A stretch of DNA of 9,668 nt from an uncultured Alphaproteobacteria bacterium (GTDB lineage: Bacteria; Pseudomonadota; Alphaproteobacteria; TMED127), in contig CACFLM010000032.1 of the NCBI GenBank assembly GCA_902567145.1, positions 1 through 9,668 on the forward strand, given 5' to 3'. Positions 1-7,237 of this stretch are shown here, piece by piece. The notes under the pieces were generated by a model. That model was not told where the DNA came from, searched no databases, and saw only the letters and a program-made list of their open reading frames with translations. The first letter of the stretch is position 1, and the number at the start of each line of letters is the position of its first letter. Made by a program: the position numbers and the translations under genes.

Positions 1-1
1 A

Positions 2-223
2 GATGAAAGCTCAAAGAACTTGTTAAGTAGATTTATTTCGTTTATAGACGTTTTGTATGAGAATAAAAATATACTTTCTATTTCTACCAATGTAGAATTA
101 GATAAATTATATGTAGGAAAAACAAATTTCGATGAGTTCAAAAGAACAATATCCAGACTGAGAGAAATTGGATCAGACAAATACATAAATAGAAATTTAA
201 AGAAATTTTTTAAGATAAACTGA
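2..223 (+). CDS. zapE: ZapE/AFG1-family ATPase, C-terminal end only
   Basis: This frame is open from the left edge and ends at TGA 221-223, so only about 73 C-terminal residues are present. It begins [20 protein letters not shown] and ends in lysine-rich residues. The core [13 protein letters not shown], then [33 protein letters not shown], matches the end of AFG1/ZapE P-loop ATPases (RFI-LID-LYD, SA-VPL-ELY, FEF-RT-SRL-EMQS-EYL). The Walker motifs lie outside the window. ZapE is a nucleoside triphosphatase linked to the Z-ring in division; the mitochondrial relative AFG1/LACE1 acts in protein quality control. In many alphaproteobacteria this gene sits just before mdh; here nadA and nadC lie between them. 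Its TGA shares one base with ATG 223-225, the probable original nadA start. A leucine TTG at 20 falls inside conserved sequence and is not a start. Confidence 0.82.
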   Translation, partial: DESSKNLLSRFISFIDVLYENKNILSISTNVELDKLYVGKTNFDEFKRTISRLREIGSDKYINRNLKKFFKIN

Positions 224-1167
224 TGAAAGCAATAGATCAAAAATTCAAAAATATAGAAGACGAAATAAACTTTTGAAAAAAAAAAATAATGCCATTATTT
301 TATCTCACTTTTATCAAGATGAAGAAATTCAAGATATTGCAGACTTCATTGGTGATTCACTAGATCTATCAAAGAAAGCACAAAAAAATGACGCAGATGT
401 AATAGTTTTCTGTGGTGTAAGGTTTATGGCAGAAGTAGCTAAAATATTAAGTCCTCAAAAAAAAGTTATTCTCCCAGATATTAATGCTGGATGTTCTTTA
501 GAGGAATCATGTCAAGTTAATGAGTTTAGAGAATTTAAAAAAAAATATCCTGAACATATTGTATTATCTTATATTAATTGTTCTGCAGAGATCAAAGCTG
601 AGTCTGATATTATTGTAACTTCTTCAAATGCAAAAAAAAATAATCGAAAGTATTCCGGTTAATCAAAAAATAATTTTTGCTCCAGACAGGCATCTGGGAA
701 ATTACTTAAATAAACTTACTAAAAGAAAAATGATTCTTTGGAATGGATCTTGTATTGTACATGAAACATTCTCAGAAAGAGAATTAATTAAACTTAAAGT
801 AAGAAGCGAGGGTGCTAAAATAATTGCCCACCCAGAATGTCCTGAAAATATTTTAAACCATGCCAATTTTATTGGCTCAACCTCATCTCTCTTAAAATTC
901 ATTTCAATAGATAATGCCAATAAATTTATTGTTGCAACAGAACCTCATATTATTCATCAAATGAAAAAGAACGAGCCTATGAAAGAATTTCTGATTGCCC
1001 CTGGAGTAGATGGTACATGTTCATGTTCAAACTGTCCTTACATGGAACTAAATACTTTAGAAAAGTTGAGAGATTGTTTGCAGAATCTTTCACCTAAAAT
1101 TGAAATTACCAATGAATTAATGTTAAAAGCCAAAAAACCTTTAAACACAATGTTAAAGTTAAGCTAA
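223..1167 (+). CDS. nadA: Quinolinate synthase NadA, reading frame interrupted twice
   Basis: NadA condenses iminoaspartate with dihydroxyacetone phosphate to quinolinate, using a [4Fe-4S] cluster in the cytosol. Three frames are needed to read it. Frame one begins at ATG 223 ([17 protein letters not shown]) and hits TGA 274-276. Frame two, from 273, carries [40 protein letters not shown] and AGCSLEESC. Frame three, from about 628, carries [22 protein letters not shown] and [15 protein letters not shown]. All three expected cluster cysteines are present (codons 492-494, 751-753, 1033-1035). One extra base near T271-274 would join the N-terminal helix to KKKNNAIIL, and removing one A from the A9 run 632-640 gives [12 protein letters not shown]. 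The two changes cancel, giving about 314 residues, close to family size. A protein starting at TTG 273 would lack the N-terminal helix. nadC follows after 9 bases. Family identity is near certain; whether the breaks are real is not. Confidence 0.9.
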
Positions 1168-1176
1168 AGATTTCTT

Positions 1177-2028
1177 GTGATTTCTGACGATTTACTCCAA
1201 TTATCATTTAGAAAACTCAACGAAGAATTGAGAGAAGATTTAAATGGCAAAAAATTAAAGAACGACGTTAGTTCCCATTACTTGTTAGATAATTCATCAA
1301 CTTTAAAATGTGTTATTTCAAATCGCGAAAAAATTATACTTTGTGGTACCAACTTTATTAAAAACTTTCTGAATAAAAGTTTTCCTGAAATTAAAGTTAA
1401 GTTGCTCTTTAAAGAGGGAGAAAAATTAAAAAAAAATTCTAAGATTTTTTATATTTCTGGTAATTCTAAAATAATTTTAGCTGTAGAAAGGACAATCTTA
1501 AACTTTTTACAACATCTTTGCAGTATCTCAACATTGACAAATAAATTTATTTCAAAAATGTCTTCAACGAAAACTAGATTATTAAATACAAGAAAAACAA
1601 CCACTGGATTACGAAGGCTTGAAAAATATGCAACTCAAGTTGGTGGCGCCATTAATCATAGAATGGGACTATATGATAAGATTCTCATAAAAGACAACCA
1701 TATAAGAGTACTTGGAGGAATTGATAAAACCTTAGAAAAACTAAATTTAAAACAAATAAATGACTATCAAATTGAATGTGAGAATTATTTACAAGTAAAA
1801 AAGTGCATTAAAATGGGTTTAAAGTATATTCTTTTAGATAATATGGGACCGTCACTAGCTAAGAAATGTATCAATTTAAAAGTAAACAAAAATTTAAAAT
1901 TTGAAATAACTGGTGGAATTACAATTAAGAATATCCACAAATATTCAAATTTAGGTGCCGATTATATTTCGACAGGCAAAATCACTAATTCTGCTAATTC
2001 AGTAGATATTGGTTTGGACATAATATAA
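1177..2028 (+). CDS. nadC: Nicotinate-nucleotide pyrophosphorylase (quinolinate phosphoribosyltransferase)
   Basis: NadC converts quinolinate and PRPP to nicotinate mononucleotide, CO2 and pyrophosphate, the step after NadA. The 283-residue length is normal. Motifs seen: ERTILNFLQHL (104-114), NTRKTTTGLRRLEKYA (137-152), GGAINHRMGLYDKILIKDNHI (156-176) with H161, R162 and K172, E200, LLDN (219-222) and EITGGI (243-248). These cover the phosphate- and quinolinate-binding residues of the alpha/beta barrel. The GTG start is forced: the same frame is closed by TAA 1165-1167 (the nadA stop) and no other start codon lies between. No clear Shine-Dalgarno is visible, so translation is probably coupled to nadA, 9 bases upstream. 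The frame is intact, unlike nadA. nadB, the usual partner, is absent from this cluster. Confidence 0.95.
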   Translation: MISDDLLQLSFRKLNEELREDLNGKKLKNDVSSHYLLDNSSTLKCVISNREKIILCGTNFIKNFLNKSFPEIKVKLLFKEGEKLKKNSKIFYISGNSKIILAVERTILNFLQHLCSISTLTNKFISKMSSTKTRLLNTRKTTTGLRRLEKYATQVGGAINHRMGLYDKILIKDNHIRVLGGIDKTLEKLNLKQINDYQIECENYLQVKKCIKMGLKYILLDNMGPSLAKKCINLKVNKNLKFEITGGITIKNIHKYSNLGADYISTGKITNSANSVDIGLDII

Positions 2029-2060
2029 AATTAATTAATTAGGTTAAGATAGAATTAAAA

Positions 2061-2068
2061 GAGGAAAG
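2061..2068 (+). promoter_or_regulatory. Ribosome binding site for mdh
   Basis: GAGGAAAG lies two bases before TTG 2071 (six bases from the GAGG core). It is the strongest Shine-Dalgarno in the left block and supports TTG as the mdh start; the same frame is closed upstream by TAA 2056-2058. Confidence 0.7.
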
Positions 2069-2070
2069 AT

Positions 2071-3018
2071 TTGAAGAAAATAAGTCTCATAGGTGCCGGT
2101 AATATAGGAACAATATTAGCATATAGTTTAAGTAGAAAAAAAATTGGTAAAATTACAATGGTGGATATTGTAGAAGGATTAGCAAAGGGAAAATGCTTGG
2201 ACCTTTCTCAAAGCCTTCCAATTGACAATCTAAATATTAAAATTGAAGGAACAACAGATATATCCAAAATTGAGAACAGCTCAGTGATAATTATCACAGC
2301 TGGCATTGCAAGAAAACCTGGGATGAGTCGAGACGACCTTATCGAAACTAATTTCTCCATAATGGAGCATATTGGCAAAGCTATAAAAAAATTCTCTCCA
2401 TCAGCATTTGTAATTTGTGTAACCAACCCACTTGATGCAATGGTATGGAGTCTTAAAAAAATCAGTGGAATTGACTCTAAAATGATAGTCGGTATGGCAG
2501 GTATCTTAGACTCTGCAAGATTTAGGTATTTTTTATCAGAAGAGTTAAATATATCTGTTGAAAACATTCAAACTCTGGTTTTGGGTGGTCATGGTGACAC
2601 TATGGTCCCTCTTCTCGATTATACCTCAATAAGTGGTATCCCTTTACAAAATTTTATTAAAGATGGTACTATTAAGAAAAAGAAAATTGAACAAATAATT
2701 CATAGAACAAGGAATGGTGGAGGTGAACTGGTATCCTTAATGAAAAATAGCTCAGCTTTTTTTTCTCCGGCATCTAGTGCAATAGAAATGCTTGAATCAT
2801 TTTTATTTAATCAAAAAAAACTATTGCCATGTTCAGCTTATTTAAGCGGTCAATATGGTTTTAAAGATATTTTTGTAGGTGTTCCCGTAATAATTGGAAA
2901 AAATGGAATTGAAAAAATTGTTGAACTCAAGCTTTCTAAAGAATCCAAAAAACAATTCTCACAATCAGTAACTGCTGTAAACGAACTTTTAAAAAAATGT
3001 AAAAAATTGCTGGTCTAA
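2071..3018 (+). CDS. mdh: Malate dehydrogenase (NAD-dependent, LDH-like type)
   Basis: This enzyme oxidises malate to oxaloacetate with NAD+ in the TCA cycle. The 315-residue protein starts with a Rossmann fold: GAGNIG at 8-13 and D32 after the second strand, which favours NAD over NADP. RKPGMSRDDL (81-90) gives R81 and R87 for the malate carboxylate; lactate dehydrogenases carry Gln at the first of these. Then come TNP (118-120), LDSAR with D147 and R150, and the catalytic H174 in GGHGD (172-176). FVGVPVIIGKNG near 268-279 is typical of this bacterial group, which includes most alphaproteobacterial Mdh. The start is TTG with a good GAGG site. nadC ends 42 bases upstream and sucC begins 80 bases downstream, the common mdh-sucCD order. 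The frame is intact. Confidence 0.96.
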   Translation: MKKISLIGAGNIGTILAYSLSRKKIGKITMVDIVEGLAKGKCLDLSQSLPIDNLNIKIEGTTDISKIENSSVIIITAGIARKPGMSRDDLIETNFSIMEHIGKAIKKFSPSAFVICVTNPLDAMVWSLKKISGIDSKMIVGMAGILDSARFRYFLSEELNISVENIQTLVLGGHGDTMVPLLDYTSISGIPLQNFIKDGTIKKKKIEQIIHRTRNGGGELVSLMKNSSAFFSPASSAIEMLESFLFNQKKLLPCSAYLSGQYGFKDIFVGVPVIIGKNGIEKIVELKLSKESKKQFSQSVTAVNELLKKCKKLLV

Positions 3019-3098
3019 TCATATAAATTCAAGTATATTCCCTCGATTAAGGCTTAGCATAGAATATTTAAGTCTGATTAGTTTTAGGAAATTAATAA
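3019..3098 (+). promoter_or_regulatory. mdh-sucC intergenic leader
   Basis: These 80 bases are the largest gap in the window. They hold TAGAAT (3060-3065, five of six to TATAAT) without a convincing -35 box, and a weak AGGA ribosome site (3086-3089) nine bases before the sucC ATG. A separate sucC promoter is possible, but read-through from mdh is equally likely. No strong terminator hairpin is visible. Confidence 0.3.
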
Positions 3099-4267
3099 AT
3101 GGACATTCACGAGTATCAAGCCAAACAACTCCTATCTAAGTTTGGTGTCAACGTTCCTCCCGGAGAAGTCGTGTATCAAACCCACGAAGCGGAGAATATA
3201 GTAACTTGGCTAAACGAAGATAAATAGTTGTAAAAGCTCAAGTCCATGCCGGTGGAAGGGGAAAAGCTGGGGGAGTCAAAGTTTGTTCAACTGATGAAGA
3301 AGTAATTCAGACTGTTGATAAAATGATTGGTATGAATATAATTACACCTCAAACTTCAGAAAATGGGAAAATTGTTCGTAGAGTTTATTTGGAAAAAGGT
3401 TATGAAATTAATGACGAAATGTATATTTGCATTACAGTTGATAGAGAAACGGGAGGAAATACTATTATTTACTCCAAAAAAGGAGGAGTAAACATTGAAG
3501 AAGTCTCTGAAAAGACTCCAGAAGAAATTCATAACATGAAAATCGCACCAGGTTCTGATCTTTTAACTCATCATGCTAGAACAATCGTTTATAACTTAGG
3601 TCTAAAAGGAGCAGTTGCAAAGAAAGCTCAAAAAAATATTTTATCCTTATACAAAGCATTCGTATCATTAGATGCTGCAATGATAGAGGTAAATCCTTTT
3701 GCAGTAACTAAAGATGAAGATGTTGTAATAATTGATTGTAAAGCTTCATTTGATGATAATGCTTTATATAGGCAAAGAGCCGTAGCAGAAATGAAAGATG
3801 AAAATGAGTACGATCCTTTGGAATTAGAAGCAGCTAGACATGATTTAAATTATGTAAAATTAGATGGGAATATTGGACTAATGGTTAATGGAGCCGGGTT
3901 GTCAATGGCAACAATGGATATAATTAAATATTATGGAGGCGATGCTGCTAATTTTATGGATGTTGCTGGAGCTGCAACACCGGAGAGAGTCGCGGCTGCC
4001 TTCAAGCTTATATATAAAGATCCAGACGTTAAAGGTATTCTAATAAATATTTTTGGAGGAATGATGAGGTGCAATGATATTGCTACTGGTTTAGTTAATG
4101 CATCTAAAGAAGTTGGACTTAATAAACCCCTAGTAGTAAGACTAGAGGGGACAAATGTAGATATGGGTAAAGAAATATTAGAAAACTCAGGATTTCCAAT
4201 CAAACCAGTAGACACAATGGAACAAGCAGCCAAGGACCTGGTTGATATGGTTGAGAGAGAAAAATAG
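3099..4267 (+). CDS. sucC: Succinyl-CoA synthetase (ADP/GDP-forming) beta subunit, one frameshift
   Basis: SucC is the nucleotide-binding subunit of succinyl-CoA synthetase, which makes succinate and ATP or GTP from succinyl-CoA. ATG 3099 opens [16 protein letters not shown], the family N-terminus, but the frame stops at TAG 3225-3227 after 42 codons. One extra base at A3222-3224 restores [19 protein letters not shown] and a 389-residue protein. In this repaired numbering K46, E197, N199, D213, N264 and the GGMMRC loop at 321-326 fall at the same positions as the equivalent E. coli residues, so the single-base correction is strongly supported. ATG 3323 is Met76 of the repaired protein, not a start. 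The stop TAG shares its G with the sucD GTG, so the subunits are translationally coupled. The first 120 bases look richer in GC than the rest. Confidence 0.93.
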
Positions 4268-5141
4268 TGGCTGTTCTTCTTACTAAAAACTCAAAAATTA
4301 TTTGTCAAGGCTTTACAGGAGCTCAAGGGACCTTTCATTCAGAACGAGCAATTGAGTATAATACAAATATCGTAGGAGGAGTCACCCCGGAAAAAGGTGG
4401 TTCCAATCACCTCAATGTTCCAGTTTTTAATACTGTAGCCGAAGCTAAAAAGATAACTGGTTGTAATGCCAGTGGTGTATTTGTCCCCCCCCCCCATTTG
4501 CTGCAGATGCAATATTGGAGGCAGTTGAGGCAGAGCTCGACCTTGTTGTTTGTATAACTGACGGAATCCCTACTAGCGATATGCAAAGAGTAAAGAGAGA
4601 AATGAAAGGATGCAAGACGAGATTAGTTGGACCTAACTGTCCAGGTGTACTTACCCCTGGTATTGGAAAAATTGGAATTATTCCGGGTCATATATGTAAA
4701 CCTGGAAGGATTGGTGTTGTATCTCGGTCTGGAACATTGTCATACGAATCAGCAGTCCAAACATCAGAGTTAGGGCAATCAACAATAATTGGAATAGGTG
4801 GAGATCCAGTTAATGGTACAAATTTTGTTGATGCATTAGAGTTATTTCTAGATGATGCAGAAACGGATGGGATTGTGCTAATTGGAGAAATTGGAGGAAC
4901 TGCAGAAATTGATGGAGCAAACTTTATTAAATCATGGAGTGGAAAACATAAAAAACCAGTTGCGGCATTTGTTGCTGGTGCGGCCGCACCTAAAGGTAGA
5001 AAACTTGGTCATGCTGGTGCTATAGTAAATAGCGGAGATGAAACTGCAGATGCCAAAAAAGAGGCTTTGAAATCAGCTGGTGTTATTGTTGCTGACACCA
5101 TTACTAGAATAGGGGATGCTATGAGGGAGGCTATGAAGTAA
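4267..5141 (+). CDS. sucD: Succinyl-CoA synthetase alpha subunit, frameshift in a C11 run
   Basis: SucD binds CoA and carries the histidine phosphorylated during catalysis. The start is GTG 4267, overlapping the sucC stop by one base. The first frame reads [11 protein letters not shown] (15-25), [14 protein letters not shown] (37-50) and ASGVFVPPP, then leaves the family at a run of eleven C (4485-4495) and ends at TAA 4555-4557. The correct frame resumes on the other side with [25 protein letters not shown] and runs to TAA 5139-5141. Nine C would give VPPPFAADA and 290 residues, the normal family size; twelve C would add one proline. The active-site histidine in GRKLGHAGA is about residue 248 (codon 5010-5012), equivalent to His246 in E. 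coli. GPNCPGV and GGTAEIDGA are also present. TTG 4515 is an internal leucine, not a start. Confidence 0.93.
4485..4495 (+). repeat. C11 homopolymer inside sucD
   Basis: Eleven consecutive C in a strongly AT-rich sequence, at the codons for the VPPP segment of SucD. Nine C would keep the frame. It is the only long G or C run in the window, and the frame break sits exactly here. Confidence 0.95.
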
Positions 5142-5142
5142 A

Positions 5143-5667
5143 ATGGGCAAGAGTGCAATAATTTACTATTTGGGAGAAAATAAACCAAATTTAATTTCTC
5201 AAATCACTTCCTATTTAACAGACTTAGGGGGAGAGTTCTCAGGAGTTACATTCGCTACACTTGGAAGGGTATGTGAATTAACTATGGTATACCAGAGAAC
5301 AGAAAAAATCGAAATTGACCAGATAAAAAAAGAGTTAGAAAAACTTGAATCAGCAAAAAGTGGAGAATTTCAGATTAAACCACTTGAAGCTTATTCAGAC
5401 GCTGGACCTACTACAAAAATTACTCATCGTATTGTCCTGTCAGGTGAAGATCAAAAAGGTCTTCTTAATAAAATTATTGGAACCCTAAACGATAACAATG
5501 CTTTAATCATAAGGATGAATACTGAAAAAATTTCATTTCAAGAAAAGACTCAATATATTTGTAGATTTGCCATCTCAATCAGAGATGAAAATGCCCCAGA
5601 GTGTCTTTCACAAATGGTTAAAGTAGCCGGAGAAATGAAACTTACTTTTAGATATGAGACATCGTAA
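5143..5667 (+). CDS. Two-ACT-domain protein, GcvR-like
   Basis: This 174-residue soluble protein has two ACT-type domains. The first (about 3-78) begins SAIIYYLGENKPNLISQITSYL and contains GGEFSGVTFATLG. The second (about 94-172) begins HRIVLSGEDQKGLLNKIIGTL, followed by NNALIIRMNTEKI. The paired layout and length fit the GcvR family, which in E. coli modulates the glycine cleavage activator GcvA. Many alphaproteobacteria have such proteins without a known GcvA, so I leave the symbol blank. ATG 5143 lies one base after the sucD stop, and GGAGG at 5126-5130 inside sucD serves as ribosome site with a rather long 12-base spacer. It is therefore the last gene of a sucC-sucD operon. Its stop ends one base from the stop of convergent xerC. 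The ligand is unknown; an amino acid is the usual guess for ACT folds. Confidence 0.75.
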   Translation: MGKSAIIYYLGENKPNLISQITSYLTDLGGEFSGVTFATLGRVCELTMVYQRTEKIEIDQIKKELEKLESAKSGEFQIKPLEAYSDAGPTTKITHRIVLSGEDQKGLLNKIIGTLNDNNALIIRMNTEKISFQEKTQYICRFAISIRDENAPECLSQMVKVAGEMKLTFRYETS

Positions 5668-5668
5668 G

Positions 5669-6577
5669 TTAACCTGCACGAGGGTGCTTTTTCTCAAGTA
5701 TTTTTCGCAGATGTTCGCTATTTACCGATGTATACTTTTGAGTAGTTGATAAAGAAGAGTGACCTAGAAGCTCTTGAATCGACCTCAAGTCAACAAAATT
5801 GTGCAGGAGTTCCGTAGCAAAACTGTGTCTTAGAGAATGAGGTGTAGTGTTTTCAGGCAGTATTAGATTATTTCTGATCTCCCTTACGAGTCTTTGGATT
5901 ATTTCAGGCTTCAACCTTTTTCCCTTAACTCCTATAAAAATAAAATCATTAGATGAAAGATTATATGGACAATATTCTAACATTGTTTTTATAAAAAACA
6001 TTATTTGTTCTGAAACAGGTATTATCCTTACTTTTCCACCTTTACCTTTAATTCTAAATTCTTCTTTGTCTGTATCTCTCAATTGTAAATTCAGAACCTC
6101 ACTTATTCTTAAACCATAACCCCACATAAGAATTATTGCCGACAGATTACGCATCATAATCCACTTGTTTTTCTCTTTCTTAATTTCATCAATTATTTTA
6201 AAAATCTGTTTTCTTGTCAGAGCTCTAGGAAGGGATTCTAGAAACTTTGGTCCTTTAATCTTTAAGACCTTTGAATTAAGAATAATTTTTTTTGAAATTA
6301 GAAAACAAAAAAAACTCTTTAAAGACGACAGTCCCCTTGCATTAGATCTGTGACTTATTCCATTTTCCAATCTTTCAAAAAACCATCCCGACAGATCATC
6401 TTCGTTTAACTCGGAAAGTATTTTAACACTCACGCTAGAATTATTATGAACACTTATAAACTTAATAAAAGATTTAAGGTCTAAACAATAGGATTGAATA
6501 GTATTTTCTGATAGTCTTTTCTCATTCTTAATCCATGATCTCCAATCTTCAAAAAATCTCCTTATCTGATTATTCAT
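5669..6577 (-). CDS. xerC: Tyrosine recombinase XerC (chromosome dimer resolution)
   Basis: XerC and XerD act at dif to resolve chromosome dimers before division. The 302-residue length is typical. An N-terminal SAM-like DNA-binding domain (about 5-95, with ENTIQSYCLDLKSFIKF) precedes the catalytic domain. Catalytic residues are R157 in GYGLRISE, K179 in KGKGGKVR, H247 and R250 in HSLRHSFAT, H273 in LGHSSL and the nucleophile Y282 in TTQKYTS. The spacing from H247 to H273 (26) and to Y282 (35) equals that in E. coli XerD. The start overlaps the upstream DUF484 stop by eight bases (ATGAATAA on the minus strand), so the two are coupled. The DUF484-xerC pairing is widespread in proteobacteria, which favours a housekeeping XerC over a phage or integron integrase. 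XerD cannot be fully excluded from sequence alone. Confidence 0.88.
   Translation of the reverse strand: MNNQIRRFFEDWRSWIKNEKRLSENTIQSYCLDLKSFIKFISVHNNSSVSVKILSELNEDDLSGWFFERLENGISHRSNARGLSSLKSFFCFLISKKIILNSKVLKIKGPKFLESLPRALTRKQIFKIIDEIKKEKNKWIMMRNLSAIILMWGYGLRISEVLNLQLRDTDKEEFRIKGKGGKVRIIPVSEQIMFFIKTMLEYCPYNLSSNDFIFIGVKGKRLKPEIIQRLVREIRNNLILPENTTPHSLRHSFATELLHNFVDLRSIQELLGHSSLSTTQKYTSVNSEHLRKILEKKHPRAG
5676..5692 (+). terminator. Weak hairpin plus T5 after the sucCD-ACT operon
   Basis: GCAC-GAGG-GTGC (5676-5687) forms a four-base-pair stem followed by five T. It starts nine bases after the stop of the ACT-domain gene and lies inside the 3' end of xerC. The stem is short, so this could be chance, but it is the only terminator-like structure at this convergent junction. 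Confidence 0.3.
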
Positions 6578-7229
6578 TAGAAAGTTGATTTAACCTTTCT
6601 TGGAAGACTTTTGAAAAGAAAAGAATAAGATCAAAGGCTTTATTATCTAAAAAATGTTTATCTTTACTACCAAAAACTAATAGCGATGGACTAGAAAAAA
6701 AACCCAAATTTAAAGAAAAGATAGCATTGGAATAGATCTTAATTTTTGATTTATCAAATATTTCTAACTCATTATCAACAGCATCCATAATAAGTTGATT
6801 CTTTTTTCCATAAACTTTTTCTATTGTAATCTCATTTTTAAATATAAAACTATACTCTTCAGAAATCCTCTTATTACTTGTAACTAAATTTACAACTTCA
6901 AGATCAAAAGTTTTTGGCAACTGTTCTCTGATAAAAACAGAAAGATCATTTAATGTGTTTATCTTTAAAATCTTTATAACTGAGTCATGGATTTTTTTTT
7001 GTGTAAAAAAATTGTGTTTTGCATTTTCTATTATATCTTTTTGAATATTTTTTAGATTTTCTATTATCCAATCTTTGAAAGGAATAACCTTAGAGTCCAA
7101 CTGATTTGTATTCTTTTTCCTAACCGGAAAGTTTAGCTGAGATAAAACATCGGGATTAAGAATAAAGAAATCAGTATTTTTTTCTAAAAAATCAATTACT
7201 TGATCATTATTAATTTTTTTTTTAATCAT
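6570..7229 (-). CDS. DUF484 family protein (GAF-like), partner of xerC
   Basis: This cytosolic protein of unknown function belongs to the DUF484 family, usually encoded next to xerC. Reading from ATG 7229-7227 gives 219 residues: a conserved N-terminal part (DQVIDFLEKNTDFFILNPDVLSQL, like the family's V--YL--NPDFL--HPELL), a lysine-rich helical linker, and a GAF-like C-terminal half. That half ends LGFFSSPSLLVFGSKDKHF and LFFSKVFQERL, matching the family's LG-F----LG--D--RF and F---V--RL. The frame is open to another ATG at 7274, which would add MNILLNICNEILLIL. I prefer 7229 because the family's conserved segment begins just after it and a plausible promoter (TTGTTA, 16 bases, TATTAT) lies immediately upstream. 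An A10 run follows the start codon, but the frame is intact. The stop overlaps xerC by eight bases. Confidence 0.82.
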   Translation of the reverse strand: MIKKKINNDQVIDFLEKNTDFFILNPDVLSQLNFPVRKKNTNQLDSKVIPFKDWIIENLKNIQKDIIENAKHNFFTQKKIHDSVIKILKINTLNDLSVFIREQLPKTFDLEVVNLVTSNKRISEEYSFIFKNEITIEKVYGKKNQLIMDAVDNELEIFDKSKIKIYSNAIFSLNLGFFSSPSLLVFGSKDKHFLDNKAFDLILFFSKVFQERLNQLSNE

Positions 7230-7237
7230 TAAAATTA

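Noticed and set aside
702..920. Minus-strand open frame within nadA
   Set aside because: It mirrors the conserved NadA frame, resembles no family and has no supporting start context.
2029..2041. AATTAATTAATTA repeat before mdh as an operator
   Set aside because: Simple AT repeats are expected in such DNA and nothing links it to a known regulator.
2208..2567. Minus-strand open frame of 119 codons within mdh
   Set aside because: It lies wholly under intact, conserved mdh and has no recognisable domain.
3015..3081. Inverted repeat CTAATCA / TGATTAG with TTTT after it, as a terminator of mdh
   Set aside because: Seven AT-rich pairs separated by 53 bases are not a convincing hairpin and are expected by chance here.
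3931..4233. Minus-strand open frame within sucC
   Set aside because: It is a shadow of the conserved SucC C-terminal half.
3323..4267. A separate gene starting at ATG 3323
   Set aside because: It is Met76 of SucC; the frame is open and conserved upstream to 3224, including [14 protein letters not shown].
4485..4495. C11 as a proven phase-variation switch
   Set aside because: SucD is a central metabolic enzyme, and three other small frame changes nearby point to sequence error; no length heterogeneity can be seen in one sequence.
4515..5141. A separate gene starting at TTG 4515
   Set aside because: The codon is an internal leucine of SucD; conserved FAADAI precedes it in the same frame.
5847..6353. 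Two plus-strand open frames opposite xerC
   Set aside because: They oppose a complete XerC with all catalytic residues; the hydrophobic look is a by-product of AT-rich antisense reading.
5669..6577. XerC as a phage or integron integrase marking a mobile element
   Set aside because: Spacing of catalytic residues, length and coupling to DUF484 fit housekeeping XerC; there are no att repeats, tRNA or cargo genes.
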